Shown: positions 1-7,789, counted from the first letter of the stretch. The stretch: 39,819 bases of DNA from Microthrixaceae bacterium (GCA_023958095.1 JAMLGJ010000027.1:1-39819); one strand, 5' to 3'. Notes: generated by a model not told the origin, from the letters alone. Translations and numbers: made by a program.

Positions 1-1395
1 GTCCTTGGTCTGGCAGGCCCGCCAGATGTCGCCCTCGGCCACGGTGTGTTCCATGAGCACGTTGCCGCTGCTGTCGACCACGCGCACCTCACCGGGGGAG
101 GTGATCTCGAAGGTCTTGTCGTGGCTGCCGTACTCCTCGGCCTTCTGGGCCATCAGCCCCACGTTGGGCACCGAACCCATCGTCGTCGGGTCGAACGCGC
201 CGTTGGCCCGGCAGTCCTCGATCACCGCCTGGTAGACCCCGGCGTAGCTCGAGTCCGGTATGACCGCACGGGTGTCCTGTTGCTCCCCGGCGGCGTTCCA
301 CATCTGCCCGGAACTGCGGATCATCGCCGGCATGGATGCGTCGACTATCACGTCGCTGGGCACGTGCAGGTTGGTGATTCCCCGGTCCGAGTCGACCATG
401 GCGAGCGCGGGACCCGACTCGAGGGCGGCCTCGAGGTCCGCGCGGATCGCAGCCCGTTCCGCCTCGGGCAGCTGTTCCAGGCGGGCCTCGAGGTCGCCGA
501 TGCCCAGGTTCGGTTCGACACCGAGACGTTCGAAGCTGGACGCGTGCTTGCGGTAGACGTCACCGAAGTAGGCCATGACCGCGTGTCCGAAGATGATCGG
601 GTCGGACACCTTCATCATCGTGGCCTTCAGGTGGACCGACAGCAGCACACCGTCGTCCTTGGCGGCCTGCACCTGTTCGGCGAGGAACTCCTCGAGGGCC
701 TTGACCCTCATCACCGAGGAGTCCACGACCTCACCTGCGAGGACCGGGATCGGCTCGCGCAGTTCCGTGACCGTGCCGTCGTTCGCCACGTGTTCCACCC
801 GCAGCTCGTCGTCGGATGCGAGCGTGACCGACTGCTCGGTGGAGCAGAAGTCGTCCGCTCCCATGGTGGCCACGGCCGTGCGCGACTCCGGTGACCAGGC
901 CCCCATCGAGTGGGGGTGCTTGCGGGCGTAGTTCTTCACCGCTGCTGGTGCCCGTCGATCCGAGTTGCCCTCGCGCAGCACCGGGTTCACGGCGCTGCCG
1001 AGGACGTGCCCGTAGCGCTTCTTGGTCTCCTCCTCCTCGGGTGTGGAGGGGTCCTCCGGGAACAGCGGCACCTCGTAGCCCTTCGAGCGCAGCTCCTCGA
1101 TGGTGGCGTTCAGCTGTGGCACCGAGGCGGAGATGTTCGGCAACTTGATGACGTTCGCCCCGGGAGTCCTCACGAGCTCTCCCAGTTCCGCCAGGTCGTC
1201 GCTGACCCGTTGTTGTTCCGAGAGGGCCTCCGGGAACGTGGCGAGCACCCTGGCGGCCAGCGAGATGTCGCGGGTCTCCACCGAGACCCCGGCGGCTCCT
1301 GCGAAGGCCGAGATGATCGGCAGCAGCGACTGGGTGGCGAGGGCCGGTGCCTCGTCGGTGATCGTGTAGATGATCGTGCCTGCGCTGTCTGCCAT
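1..1395 (-). CDS. icd: NADP-dependent isocitrate dehydrogenase, monomeric type (3' end outside window)
   Basis: This encodes the N-terminal 465 residues of the monomeric isocitrate dehydrogenase, which oxidises isocitrate to 2-oxoglutarate and CO2 with NADP in the TCA cycle. The family is usually about 740 residues, so roughly a third lies left of the window. The protein starts [20 protein letters not shown], as the family does, and contains the family-typical stretches [11 protein letters not shown] near residue 85, [15 protein letters not shown] [11 protein letters not shown] near 150, and [18 protein letters not shown] near 250. The ATG at 1395 has a good ribosome site (AGGAG, 7 nt upstream), and TAGAGT at 1438-1433 could be its -10 box. 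It is divergent from maf. No frameshift is visible. Confidence 0.93.
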   Translation of the reverse strand, partial: MADSAGTIIYTITDEAPALATQSLLPIISAFAGAAGVSVETRDISLAARVLATFPEALSEQQRVSDDLAELGELVRTPGANVIKLPNISASVPQLNATIEELRSKGYEVPLFPEDPSTPEEEETKKRYGHVLGSAVNPVLREGNSDRRAPAAVKNYARKHPHSMGAWSPESRTAVATMGADDFCSTEQSVTLASDDELRVEHVANDGTVTELREPIPVLAGEVVDSSVMRVKALEEFLAEQVQAAKDDGVLLSVHLKATMMKVSDPIIFGHAVMAYFGDVYRKHASSFERLGVEPNLGIGDLEARLEQLPEAERAAIRADLEAALESGPALAMVDSDRGITNLHVPSDVIVDASMPAMIRSSGQMWNAAGEQQDTRAVIPDSSYAGVYQAVIEDCRANGAFDPTTMGSVPNVGLMAQKAEEYGSHDKTFEITSPGEVRVVDSSGNVLMEHTVAEGDIWRACQTKD

Positions 1396-1547
1396 CGAAG
1401 GGCTCCTGGTTTTTCGAGTGTCCTGTGCCCCGACTCTAGGAGCGCCGCGTCGCCACCACTGCCTCGGGGCGACCCTCGTGGTCCGGTTGCGCCGGGCCGC
1501 GGGCTCCGCGTCGCGGTTCGTGGGCCTCAGCTGCGATCATCGGGTCC

Positions 1548-2132
1548 ATGACCGACCTCGCCGACGCGGACCCGGCCCTTCCCGGCGGGCAGCGAATCGT
1601 GCTCGCGTCGGGCTCGCCACGCCGGCTCGACCTGCTCCGCTCGGCCGGGGTCGACCCGGAGGTGCTGGTTCCGGACGTGGACGAGTCGCCCTTGCCCGGG
1701 GAGGCACCAGTGGCGTACGTGGATCGCATCGCCCGCTCCAAGGCACTGGCGGTCGAGGTGGCAGCCGGTCGGGTCGTCGTGGCCGCGGACACGACGGTCG
1801 ACCTGGACGGGCGGATACTCGCCAAGCCGTGCGATGCGGCCTCGGCCCGTTCGATGCTCGAAGCCCTCTCGGGCCGCAGCCATCTGGTGCACACCGCGGT
1901 GGCGGTGCGCCGCGACCAGGTCTGCGACACCCGGGTGGTGACGACCGGGGTCGGCTTCGCACTCCTCGACGAGGCGACGGTCGAGTGGTACGTGGCCACG
2001 GGCGAGTCGTTCGGCAAGGCCGGCGCGTATGCCATCCAGGGCAGCGGGGCACGTCTCGTGGAATGGGTGCACGGCAGCGTGACCAACGTGATCGGCCTGC
2101 CGCTGGCGGAGCTGTTCGAGATGCTCGGGTAG
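1548..2132 (+). CDS. maf: Maf family nucleoside triphosphate pyrophosphatase
   Basis: This is a 194-residue Maf/HAM1-like house-cleaning enzyme that hydrolyses non-canonical or excess nucleoside triphosphates to monophosphate and PPi in the cytoplasm. Family marks are the N-terminal loop VLASGSPRR near residue 18, the acidic pair around VVAADTTVD near 78, KPCDAASARSMLEALSGR near 98, and the C-terminal QGSGARLVEWVHGSVTNVIG. Length is normal. ATG 1548 has no Shine-Dalgarno sequence; GATCAT sits 7 nt upstream, so a leaderless start is possible. The next gene starts 11 nt after its stop and may be co-transcribed or have its own promoter. The specific substrate (dTTP/UTP or m7GTP subfamily) cannot be fixed from sequence alone. 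Confidence 0.92.
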   Translation: MTDLADADPALPGGQRIVLASGSPRRLDLLRSAGVDPEVLVPDVDESPLPGEAPVAYVDRIARSKALAVEVAAGRVVVAADTTVDLDGRILAKPCDAASARSMLEALSGRSHLVHTAVAVRRDQVCDTRVVTTGVGFALLDEATVEWYVATGESFGKAGAYAIQGSGARLVEWVHGSVTNVIGLPLAELFEMLG

Positions 2133-2143
2133 CGTTGACGCCC

Positions 2144-3319
2144 GTGGGGGCAGCTGACTCGATGCTGGATGTGCGGATCGGCTTCATGCCGTCCTCGCAC
2201 GCCATCGCGGACGACGAACACCCCGGCCTCATGCGTGCCGGCGAGCGTGCTTCGGCTCCATACGTGCGCGACAACGTGGAGCACCACATCTGCGGGGCAG
2301 TCGACCTCTGCGGGGACGACACGGTCCGGCCCGACCTGATCCGGTACGGGTTCGACACCGTGGATCTCTCCCAACTCGACCCCCTGCAGCAGGCGTTCGC
2401 CCGGATCCGGGACGCGGGACACATGACCGAAGCGGATGCATCGGTCATCCGGACCTCCCTCGACGGTGCCACCCTGCGCAGTGCGGGTGCGGGGAACCTG
2501 ACGGTGCTGCACCTCGCCGACGAGGGACTGATCATGCGCCAGTCCGGTCCGAACGGACTGTCGGTGGTGGGCCCGACCTCGACAGGGATGAACGGCCACA
2601 GCGCAGCCACCTCGGTCCACGCCGACCAGGACGTCTACGGCACACCGCTGACCCAGCTCATGGACGGCCGGGCACCCTCGTTGTTCCGCCACGACTCACC
2701 CGACGGCCGCAACAGCGAAGCTGCGCTGATGCTGGTCAACCTCTGGATCCCGTTGCAGCAGTTGACCCAACCCCTGGTCCTGGCCGACGGACGCAGCGTG
2801 GACCGGCGGCGGCACCAGCTCCGCTACGGGCTGGCCACCGAGTCGTTCCTCGAGCGCGACGACGACACGGTCATCAACGACATCTGGACCTTCCTGCACG
2901 ATCCCGCGCAGAGGTGGTTCCTGCGATCCGAGATGGACCACCGGAGTGCCTACGTGTTCGACACGCTCAGCACGCCACACGGTTCGTGCACCCTGCCGGG
3001 CGAGGACGTTGCCGAGCAGTGCTACCTGGGCCTGCAGGACGCCGAGGAAGCCGCGGCAGCCGGAGATACCGACGTTCTCGCTGCGGCAGCCTCACTTGTG
3101 GCGGAGCGCGTCGTGCCCGCCGGGGCACCTCCGGCGTTGGGCGAGGCAATCGCCGCGATGCTGTCCGTGGCACACACGGCTGCAACCGATCCCGGCTCCG
3201 TGTGCGGCGACGCCCGGGCGGAGTGGCTGGTGGCCTCGCAGTCGGCCCGACGGCAGGTGGTGCGCATGTCACTGGAGCTGCGGTTGGTCGTCTCGGTGGA
3301 GTCCCCACCCGCAGCCTGA
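2144..3319 (+). CDS. CmcJ/NvfI-like non-haem iron oxygenase family protein
   Basis: This 391-residue protein resembles the CmcJ/NvfI (AsaB) oxidoreductase family, which includes cephamycin 7-alpha-methoxylation protein CmcJ and fungal Fe(II)/2-oxoglutarate enzymes. Visible family marks are SVHADQD (His159, Asp161), NLWIPLQQLTQPLVLADGRS matching the family's NvWRPl...PLalcDarS, WFLRSEM (family WyY.p.M), and a later TPHGS His279. Together these would give a 2-His-1-carboxylate iron site. Start: GTG 2144 is preceded by TAGCGT (2130-2135) at leaderless spacing; ATG 2162 is the alternative. No biosynthetic gene cluster surrounds it, so the substrate is unknown. The assignment is by motif, not by search. 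Confidence 0.6.
   Translation: MGAADSMLDVRIGFMPSSHAIADDEHPGLMRAGERASAPYVRDNVEHHICGAVDLCGDDTVRPDLIRYGFDTVDLSQLDPLQQAFARIRDAGHMTEADASVIRTSLDGATLRSAGAGNLTVLHLADEGLIMRQSGPNGLSVVGPTSTGMNGHSAATSVHADQDVYGTPLTQLMDGRAPSLFRHDSPDGRNSEAALMLVNLWIPLQQLTQPLVLADGRSVDRRRHQLRYGLATESFLERDDDTVINDIWTFLHDPAQRWFLRSEMDHRSAYVFDTLSTPHGSCTLPGEDVAEQCYLGLQDAEEAAAAGDTDVLAAAASLVAERVVPAGAPPALGEAIAAMLSVAHTAATDPGSVCGDARAEWLVASQSARRQVVRMSLELRLVVSVESPPAA
3289..3310 (+). repeat. 22-bp direct repeat, copy 1
   Basis: These 22 bases are identical to 4308-4329 in the same orientation. This copy covers the last codons of the CmcJ-like gene. It contains the small inverted repeat GGTGG/CCACC. Both copies are followed by a short spacer and TGAG. 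Confidence 0.7.
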
Positions 3320-3399
3320 GGTGTCGTGTCCGGAAGGTGAGGGCTCGCGGCGACAGGAGGTTGCCGGTCAGCTGTTGGCCACCGAGCCATGGGACGTAC

Positions 3400-4095
3400 T
3401 CAGCCAGGGGGGGACGTGCTCAGATCGGAGAATCCGACTCGGCCGCCCGCCGGAACGTGACCGACGTAGATCCCGGGACGACCCGGTGCGGTCCAGCCCG
3501 GAGGCAGGGTGGTCGACCGGGCATGGATCGGGTCGTCCCAGGCGGGGGTCGGCTGGCTCGCCGGCCACACCTTGAACGTCACCCTCGCCCCGACGGCGCG
3601 TGCGCACAGGCGCCATGGGTACGGCCCGAGTGCCTCGGTCATGAAATGGCCGGACACCTTCGTCAACAGGCCGGCGTCGGCGGGGCGGGACGTGTCCCAC
3701 ACGTGCACGTTGAAGGCATGGGTGTATCCGTACCAGATGTTCTTCGTCACGGTGATGCCGCGTCCCACGCCGTGGTCGGTGCGCACACGCAGCACAACCC
3801 CCTCCTGGTTGGGCAACCCGGAATCGGTGAACGTCGCGCAGCTCTGCTGGTCGACGGTTTGTGGCGCATCGACGCGCCACAGCAGTGCCCGGGAGTTCGA
3901 CCCCCGGTTCGACGCCGGCGAGGTGACCGTGAGCGAGTTCTCGGCCAGCTGGAACACGAAGTGGTCTGCTCCGTCCCGTGTCAGGTACAGCTGGTCGAAC
4001 CCCTCCGGGGGAGGGGCCGGCGGAGGGGGTACACAGGCACTGGCGAACAGGACCGCTGCAGCGAGCGCCACGGTCGTGCGGACGAATCGGACCAT
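3400..4095 (-). CDS. Secreted lipoprotein of unknown function
   Basis: This is a 231-residue predicted lipoprotein. The signal peptide has two arginines, the hydrophobic stretch VALAAAVLFA and lipobox FASAC, placing the acylated Cys at residue 21. A Pro-rich linker (CVPPPPAPPPEG) follows. The mature part has alternating hydrophobic/polar beta-like segments (for example DHFVFQLAENSLTVTS and GRPGIYVGHVPAGGRVGFSDL), which suggests an all-beta, possibly concanavalin-like or jelly-roll fold; that fold call is inference. It has a few Cys residues (CATF, LCARAV) that could form a disulfide. It lies downstream of the sigma gene on the same strand, but with a 283-nt gap, so co-transcription is doubtful. 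It converges with the CmcJ-like gene. Confidence 0.72.
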   Translation of the reverse strand: MVRFVRTTVALAAAVLFASACVPPPPAPPPEGFDQLYLTRDGADHFVFQLAENSLTVTSPASNRGSNSRALLWRVDAPQTVDQQSCATFTDSGLPNQEGVVLRVRTDHGVGRGITVTKNIWYGYTHAFNVHVWDTSRPADAGLLTKVSGHFMTEALGPYPWRLCARAVGARVTFKVWPASQPTPAWDDPIHARSTTLPPGWTAPGRPGIYVGHVPAGGRVGFSDLSTSPPG

Positions 4096-4378
4096 CGGTC
4101 CACCTCCCGGTAGGGGCGGCGGATGGCGAGGTGTCCTCGCCGGCGGCCGCTACCCACCCTTCCTTCTTCTCTCTCGCTTCCAAGAGTAGGCATCGGCGCG
4201 ATCGCCGTGCGGATGAATGATTCGTTCGACCATTTCGCTGCTCTGCGCACGGGGGCCGTAGGGACGACCTGCCCTACCGTCACCGCACCTGCTGATCCTC
4301 CGGTGGACGTCTCGGTGGAGTCCCCACCCAGCAACTGAGTGCGCGCACCTGCAGCCGGACCGTTCAGGTCCCCGGCAT
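4096..4378. other. Intergenic region with direct-repeat copy 2
   Basis: These 283 bases lie between the lipoprotein start and the sigma factor stop. They hold the second copy of the 22-bp repeat (4308-4329). Otherwise I see only the probable lipoprotein promoter zone and no coding stretch with family resemblance. Confidence 0.5.
4308..4329 (+). repeat. 22-bp direct repeat, copy 2
   Basis: This matches 3289-3310 exactly and in the same orientation, 1019 bp away. The two copies flank the lipoprotein gene at 3400-4095. Confidence 0.7.
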
Positions 4379-4954
4379 TCAGCGCGGAATCTGCAGGGGT
4401 GCTTCTTCGGTCAGCGCCCCGACCAGCTCCGCGCGTGCGCGGGCCACGCGGGAGCGAACGGTCCCTGTCGCGCAGCCCTGCACCTCGGCGGCCTCCTCGT
4501 AGGTGAACCCGAGGACCTGCGTGAGCACGAAGGCCTCCCGGCGTTCCGCAGCCAGGCATCCGAGGGCGTCGTCATAGTCGACGGTTGCCTCCGGCTCCGC
4601 GGTCGTGTCGAGTGGCTGGTTGGCCACCTTCGTGAGGATGCGGTCGCGGCGCCCTCTCGAGCGCATCTCGTCGTAGCAGGTGTTCCGGGCCACACCGATC
4701 AGCCAGGTCTTGGCCGACGAGTCGCCGCGGAAGCGGTGCAGCGAAGCGAGGGCACGGATGTAGGTGGCCTGGAGGGCGTCGTCGGCCGCTTCGGCACCGA
4801 GCGTGTGGGCACAGAACCGCCACACGTCGTCCATCGTCCGCCGGACGAAGGCGTGTTCGGACCCGACGTCTCCGTCCGCGGCACGCAGAGCCAGGTCGGT
4901 CAGGTCGATCCGGTCGAGGTCCGCCTTGCGGGAGCGTCGGAGTCGCCTCGTCAT
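4379..4954 (-). CDS. ECF-type RNA polymerase sigma factor
   Basis: This is a 191-residue extracytoplasmic-function sigma factor that directs RNA polymerase to a small regulon. Region 2 is visible (RRTMDDVWRFCAHTLG, ADDALQATYIRALASLHRFRG, KTWLIGVARNTCYDEMR), as is region 4 with its helix-turn-helix (LAAERREAFVLTQVLGFTYEEAAEVQGCATGTVRSRVARAR). The TGA of the upstream anti-sigma gene overlaps this start in TGATG, giving ATG at 4954; GTG at 4957 is the alternative. The two are therefore translationally coupled. The order is unusual because the anti-sigma gene comes first. Divergent copper-chaperone genes next door suggest they are its targets. Confidence 0.88.
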   Translation of the reverse strand: MTRRLRRSRKADLDRIDLTDLALRAADGDVGSEHAFVRRTMDDVWRFCAHTLGAEAADDALQATYIRALASLHRFRGDSSAKTWLIGVARNTCYDEMRSRGRRDRILTKVANQPLDTTAEPEATVDYDDALGCLAAERREAFVLTQVLGFTYEEAAEVQGCATGTVRSRVARARAELVGALTEEAPLQIPR

Positions 4955-5580
4955 CACGAGCGCACCGTGACCGTTCCGTGCATCGAAGGATGGATCGTGC
5001 AGTGGAACTCATAGGCACCCGGCGCAGCGAAGGTGACCTCCTCGGATCCGCCCGGTTCCAGATCCGACGCCACGACCGAATCACCGTCGTCGCGCACCAG
5101 CCGGTGCTCGATGTTGCTGGTGTTGACCCACCTCACGGTGTCGCCGGGCTCCACCGTCACGGTGGCACGGTCGAACGAAGCCGTGTCGGTCTCGATGGTC
5201 TGCTCCGGTTGCGCTCCGGTTGCGACGGCGGATCCTGCGCCGTTGGTGGTCGATGCCAGCGTGAGCAGTGCGAGGCCTGCCACCAGCACGACCGCCGCCG
5301 CGGCGCCGGCCACCCTCTGCACGCGGGTACGAAGGCGTTGTGTGTTGGCCCCGTGGTGCTGCGCTCCGGAGCGGTGGTGCTGGCGCACCAGGGCTGCCGC
5401 TCCACTGGTGTCGATCGGCACCCGGATGAGCATGCGTCGGCGGAGGTCCTCGGCCTGCCCGACCCACTGGCTGCAGCGGGAGCAGTGCGACAGATGCGAC
5501 TCGACCTCGTGAAGCTCGTCCCCCACGAGCTCTCCGTCCACGAATGCCGAGAGCGATTCGGTCCACTCACCGCAGCTCAT
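4954..5580 (-). CDS. Transmembrane anti-sigma factor with C-terminal cupredoxin (copper-binding) domain
   Basis: This 208-residue protein joins a zinc-binding anti-sigma domain to a plastocyanin-like domain. Residues 1-50 hold the ZAS motif H29-x3-C33-x2-C36, typical of cytoplasmic domains that sequester ECF sigma factors. Residues 91-110 form one membrane span. Residues 135-208 form a cupredoxin: VEPGDTVRWVNTSNIEHR and then AYEFHCTIHPSMHG supply His159, Cys194, His197 and Met200, a full type-1 copper ligand set. The expected topology places the cupredoxin outside the membrane. It is co-transcribed with the sigma gene and divergent from SCO1/PCuAC. I infer that copper loading outside controls sigma release inside. 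ATG 5580 gives the family-typical N-terminus; longer in-frame extension upstream is not coding. Confidence 0.87.
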   Translation of the reverse strand: MSCGEWTESLSAFVDGELVGDELHEVESHLSHCSRCSQWVGQAEDLRRRMLIRVPIDTSGAAALVRQHHRSGAQHHGANTQRLRTRVQRVAGAAAAVVLVAGLALLTLASTTNGAGSAVATGAQPEQTIETDTASFDRATVTVEPGDTVRWVNTSNIEHRLVRDDGDSVVASDLEPGGSEEVTFAAPGAYEFHCTIHPSMHGTVTVRS

Positions 5581-5693
5581 CGACCCGCCATTCCGCTCCT
5601 GAAGCCCGCCGTGTCCGATCCGGTTCGACCATAGACGGGTCGACCCACCGATGGCACGGCCCGGAGCCGCCGGGAACATTTCCGTGGGAATCC

Positions 5694-5722
5694 GGGAACC
5701 AGATGGCCGAACCCAACGACTA
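5694..5722 (+). promoter_or_regulatory. Candidate ECF-type promoter for the copper-chaperone operon
   Basis: GGAACC at 5695-5700 is followed by a 16-nt spacer and CGACTA at 5717-5722, matching the general ECF pattern (GGAAC, 16-17 nt, CGnC). Two more GGGAA-type motifs lie just upstream (5672-5677 and 5686-5690). It sits in the divergent region between the anti-sigma gene and SCO1. This is inference only; no consensus for this sigma factor is known to me. Confidence 0.35.
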
Positions 5723-5739
5723 CTTGGAGGAGGCAACAG

Positions 5740-6468
5740 GTGTCGATGAGAGCGTTGATCAACAAGAGGACCACCCCCGGGGCCCTGCGGGGTTCCCGGA
5801 CACCCACGGCCGGTACTCCTACTGGACCGCATGTGTGGCGTTCCATGGTGCTGCGCCCACTGGTGGTCGCAGGGCTCGTGGTGAGCACCGCGGTGGCGCC
5901 GGTTGCCTGCAGCGGCTCCGAGGGTTCCACGGCGAGCAGCAGCTACTCGGGCTACGTCGTCGACCCGCCGGTCTCGGTGGCTGACGTGACGCTCCCCACG
6001 ACCGACGGCACGGAGTTCCCGATGGTCGCCCGACCCGATGGGCTGGCCCTCGTCTACTTCGGCTACACGTACTGCCCGGATGTCTGTCCGACGACGATGT
6101 CCGACCTGCGCCGTGCGCTCGGGGAGTTGCCCGACGGGGAGGCCGACCGGGTGGACGTGGCGATGGTCACGATCGATCCCGCCCGCGACAGCGCCGAGGT
6201 GCTGGAGGGCTACGTCGGGAACTTCATCGCCGACGCCACCGCCCTTCGCACCGATGACCCCGAGCTGCTGCGCTCCGCCGCCGATGCCTTCGGTGCCGAC
6301 TACGCGGTCGAGCAGACACCCGACGGTGAGTTCGAGGTGAGCCACACCGGTGAGGTGTACGCGGTCGACGACAGCGGAACGGTCGTCATGCAGTGGCCGT
6401 TCGGCACCGGGAGCGAATCGCTCGCACGCGACCTCGAGTCACTGCTGTCGCAGGCAACCGAGAACTGA
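5740..6468 (+). CDS. SCO1/SenC family copper chaperone lipoprotein
   Basis: This is a 242-residue SCO1/SenC/PrrC protein that acts outside the membrane and delivers copper to the CuA centre of cytochrome c oxidase. The thioredoxin fold carries YTYCPDVCP (copper ligands Cys112 and Cys116) and the third ligand His202 in VSHTGEVYAVDDSG. The hydrophobic stretch at residues 36-56 ends in lipobox PVAC with Cys57 as the likely lipid anchor. Start: GGAGGAGG at 5726-5733 lies 6 nt before GTG 5740; ATG 5845 would give a shorter signal peptide but has no such site. The PCuAC gene follows 42 nt later, so the two form an operon. Confidence 0.92.
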   Translation: MSMRALINKRTTPGALRGSRTPTAGTPTGPHVWRSMVLRPLVVAGLVVSTAVAPVACSGSEGSTASSSYSGYVVDPPVSVADVTLPTTDGTEFPMVARPDGLALVYFGYTYCPDVCPTTMSDLRRALGELPDGEADRVDVAMVTIDPARDSAEVLEGYVGNFIADATALRTDDPELLRSAADAFGADYAVEQTPDGEFEVSHTGEVYAVDDSGTVVMQWPFGTGSESLARDLESLLSQATEN

Positions 6469-6510
6469 GACCAGAACCAAATGGGCACACGTGTCCGGAA
6501 AGGAACATCG

Positions 6511-7191
6511 ATGAACACCAACCCACGACCCGCTTCCCGAGGTGTGGCAGCCACCGCTGCCGTCGTACTGGCGCTCTCGGGTGTGGCAGCGAGCTGCAGC
6601 AGCGACTCCGAGGACGCCTCGGAGACCACGGCCGCGACCGACAGCGGGACGACCACCGGCGGTGTGACCGTGAGCGACCCGTGGGCGCGGCCCGGCGATG
6701 CGGGTGGCAACTCAGCGATCTACATGGAGCTCACCGGAGGTGACGAGGACGACGCACTCGTGGCTGCAGCCGTGCCGACCGACGTGGCGGCGGTCACCGA
6801 GGTGCACGAGACCGTGGCGGCCGACGAGGACACCGGGAGCTCGGACATGGGTGACTCGGACATGGGTGATTCGGATTCCGGCGACGCCGGCACCGATGGC
6901 ATGGACGGCGACGGCATGGAGAGTTCAGGCGGCATGGACGACATGGATGGCATGGACGGCGATGGCATGGACATGGGCGATGACTCGGACCATGGCGGCA
7001 TGATGACCATGCGCGAGGTGGACAGCATCGAGGTTCCCGCCGGGGAGACGGTTGCACTGGAGCCCGGCGGCTACCACGTGATGCTGATCGACCTCCAGCG
7101 GGACCTCGAACCGGGTGACACGGTGGAGGCGACCCTCACCTTCGAGTCCGGCGCCGAGGAGACCGTCACCGCCGAGGTCAGGGAGCCCTGA
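6511..7191 (+). CDS. PCu(A)C copper chaperone lipoprotein with Met/Asp-rich insertion
   Basis: This is a 226-residue PCu(A)C-family periplasmic-type copper chaperone, partner of SCO1 in building the CuA or CuB site of haem-copper oxidases. The lipobox is VAASC (Cys29). The family's Cu(I) motif is H(M)x10Mx21HxM. Here M167-x21-H189-x-M191 is exact, but the first ligand His99 is 67 residues before M167 because of an insertion at about residues 104-163. That insertion is almost all Asp, Gly, Ser and Met, with nine Met. Start ATG 6511 is chosen because AAAGGA lies about 7 nt upstream; an upstream ATG at 6481 would add ten residues before a poor signal peptide. A stem-loop follows the stop codon directly. 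Confidence 0.9.
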   Translation: MNTNPRPASRGVAATAAVVLALSGVAASCSSDSEDASETTAATDSGTTTGGVTVSDPWARPGDAGGNSAIYMELTGGDEDDALVAAAVPTDVAAVTEVHETVAADEDTGSSDMGDSDMGDSDSGDAGTDGMDGDGMESSGGMDDMDGMDGDGMDMGDDSDHGGMMTMREVDSIEVPAGETVALEPGGYHVMLIDLQRDLEPGDTVEATLTFESGAEETVTAEVREP

Positions 7192-7230
7192 CCCGCAGCG
7201 GAGGTCCGCACGTGCGGGCGCCGCTGGGTC
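7190..7230 (+). terminator. Stem-loop terminator after PCuAC
   Basis: The stop codon overlaps an outer stem (GACC/GGTC and CAGCGG/CCGCTG, 7190-7201 with 7221-7230). The loop contains a further perfect palindrome, CCGCACGTGCGG, at 7206-7217. There is no T-tract, which is common for high-GC actinobacterial terminators. Confidence 0.55.
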
Positions 7231-7272
7231 GACACACGTGGTGACCTGACCGCGACCGGAGCCACGTGTGTC
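7231..7272. repeat. Inverted repeat with 11-bp arms
   Basis: GACACACGTGG at 7231-7241 pairs perfectly with CCACGTGTGTC at 7262-7272. It lies in the gene-free stretch between convergent PCuAC and tRNA-Leu. Confidence 0.65.
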
Positions 7273-7307
7273 CCCATCGGCGTGCCGCGTTGCGGTGTCG
7301 GTGTTTC

Positions 7308-7339
7308 GGGTTCGAGGAGTGCAGGCACTCCTCGAACCC
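7308..7339. terminator. Perfect 32-bp palindrome, probable bidirectional terminator
   Basis: Arms 7308-7322 (GGGTTCGAGGAGTGC) and 7325-7339 are exact reverse complements with 2 nt between. It sits between convergent transcription units (PCuAC on +, tRNA-Leu on -), fitting a two-way terminator. Confidence 0.6.
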
Positions 7340-7562
7340 CTCGCGCGGCTGGCGATGCAGTGCCGGGCCCCCTGCACACCGCACGCGTTGCAGAGGGACG
7401 GTGGGGCATCGTCGGGTCCGCCACCGTCGGGAGCGGCGGGTGCGCCTCCGTCCCGCTGCCGGCAGACGGGGAACCAGGAGTGCGCGTGTTGATCGCATCC
7501 GGCTTGCTCGCGCCCGTCGTCGCTGCGCACTCCGCGGCAGACCCGTGGTGCGCTAGGAGGTG
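7340..7562. other. Gene-free stretch downstream of tRNA-Leu
   Basis: Together with the stem-loops from 7192 on, this makes about 370 bases without a recognisable gene. Open frames exist on both strands but resemble no family and have low-complexity Arg/Pro/Gly composition typical of shadow frames in GC-rich DNA. I see no further structure here. Confidence 0.45.
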
Positions 7563-7649
<87 letters not shown>

Positions 7650-7777
7650 GAGTGAAGCGCCGAGGATAGTGCACCGGGAAGGTGTTGCCCCAACGGTTCG
7701 ACCCGCCGTGGTGAGTTCCCACGCATGGTGCACAGGCCGCGATCGTGTCCCTCGGTCGTCGGTGTCCCGGCCGGCGG

Positions 7778-7783
7778 TATCGT
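7778..7783 (+). promoter_or_regulatory. -10 element TATCGT for leaderless fhaA
   Basis: TATCGT ends 6 nt before GTG 7790, so the transcript probably begins at the start codon. It is one of about ten such TAnnnT sites in this window. Confidence 0.55.
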
Positions 7784-7789
7784 TGTGCC

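Noticed and set aside
46..894. Long plus-strand open frame opposite icd
   Set aside because: Shadow of the monomeric isocitrate dehydrogenase on the minus strand; composition is His/Arg/Gly-rich with no family match.
1370..2143. N-terminal extension of the CmcJ-like frame across maf
   Set aside because: The frame is open only because of high GC; it overlaps maf entirely and shows no homology before 2144.
5581..6345. Extension of the anti-sigma frame upstream to 6345
   Set aside because: It runs antisense through SCO1; the ZAS domain begins at the ATG at 5580.
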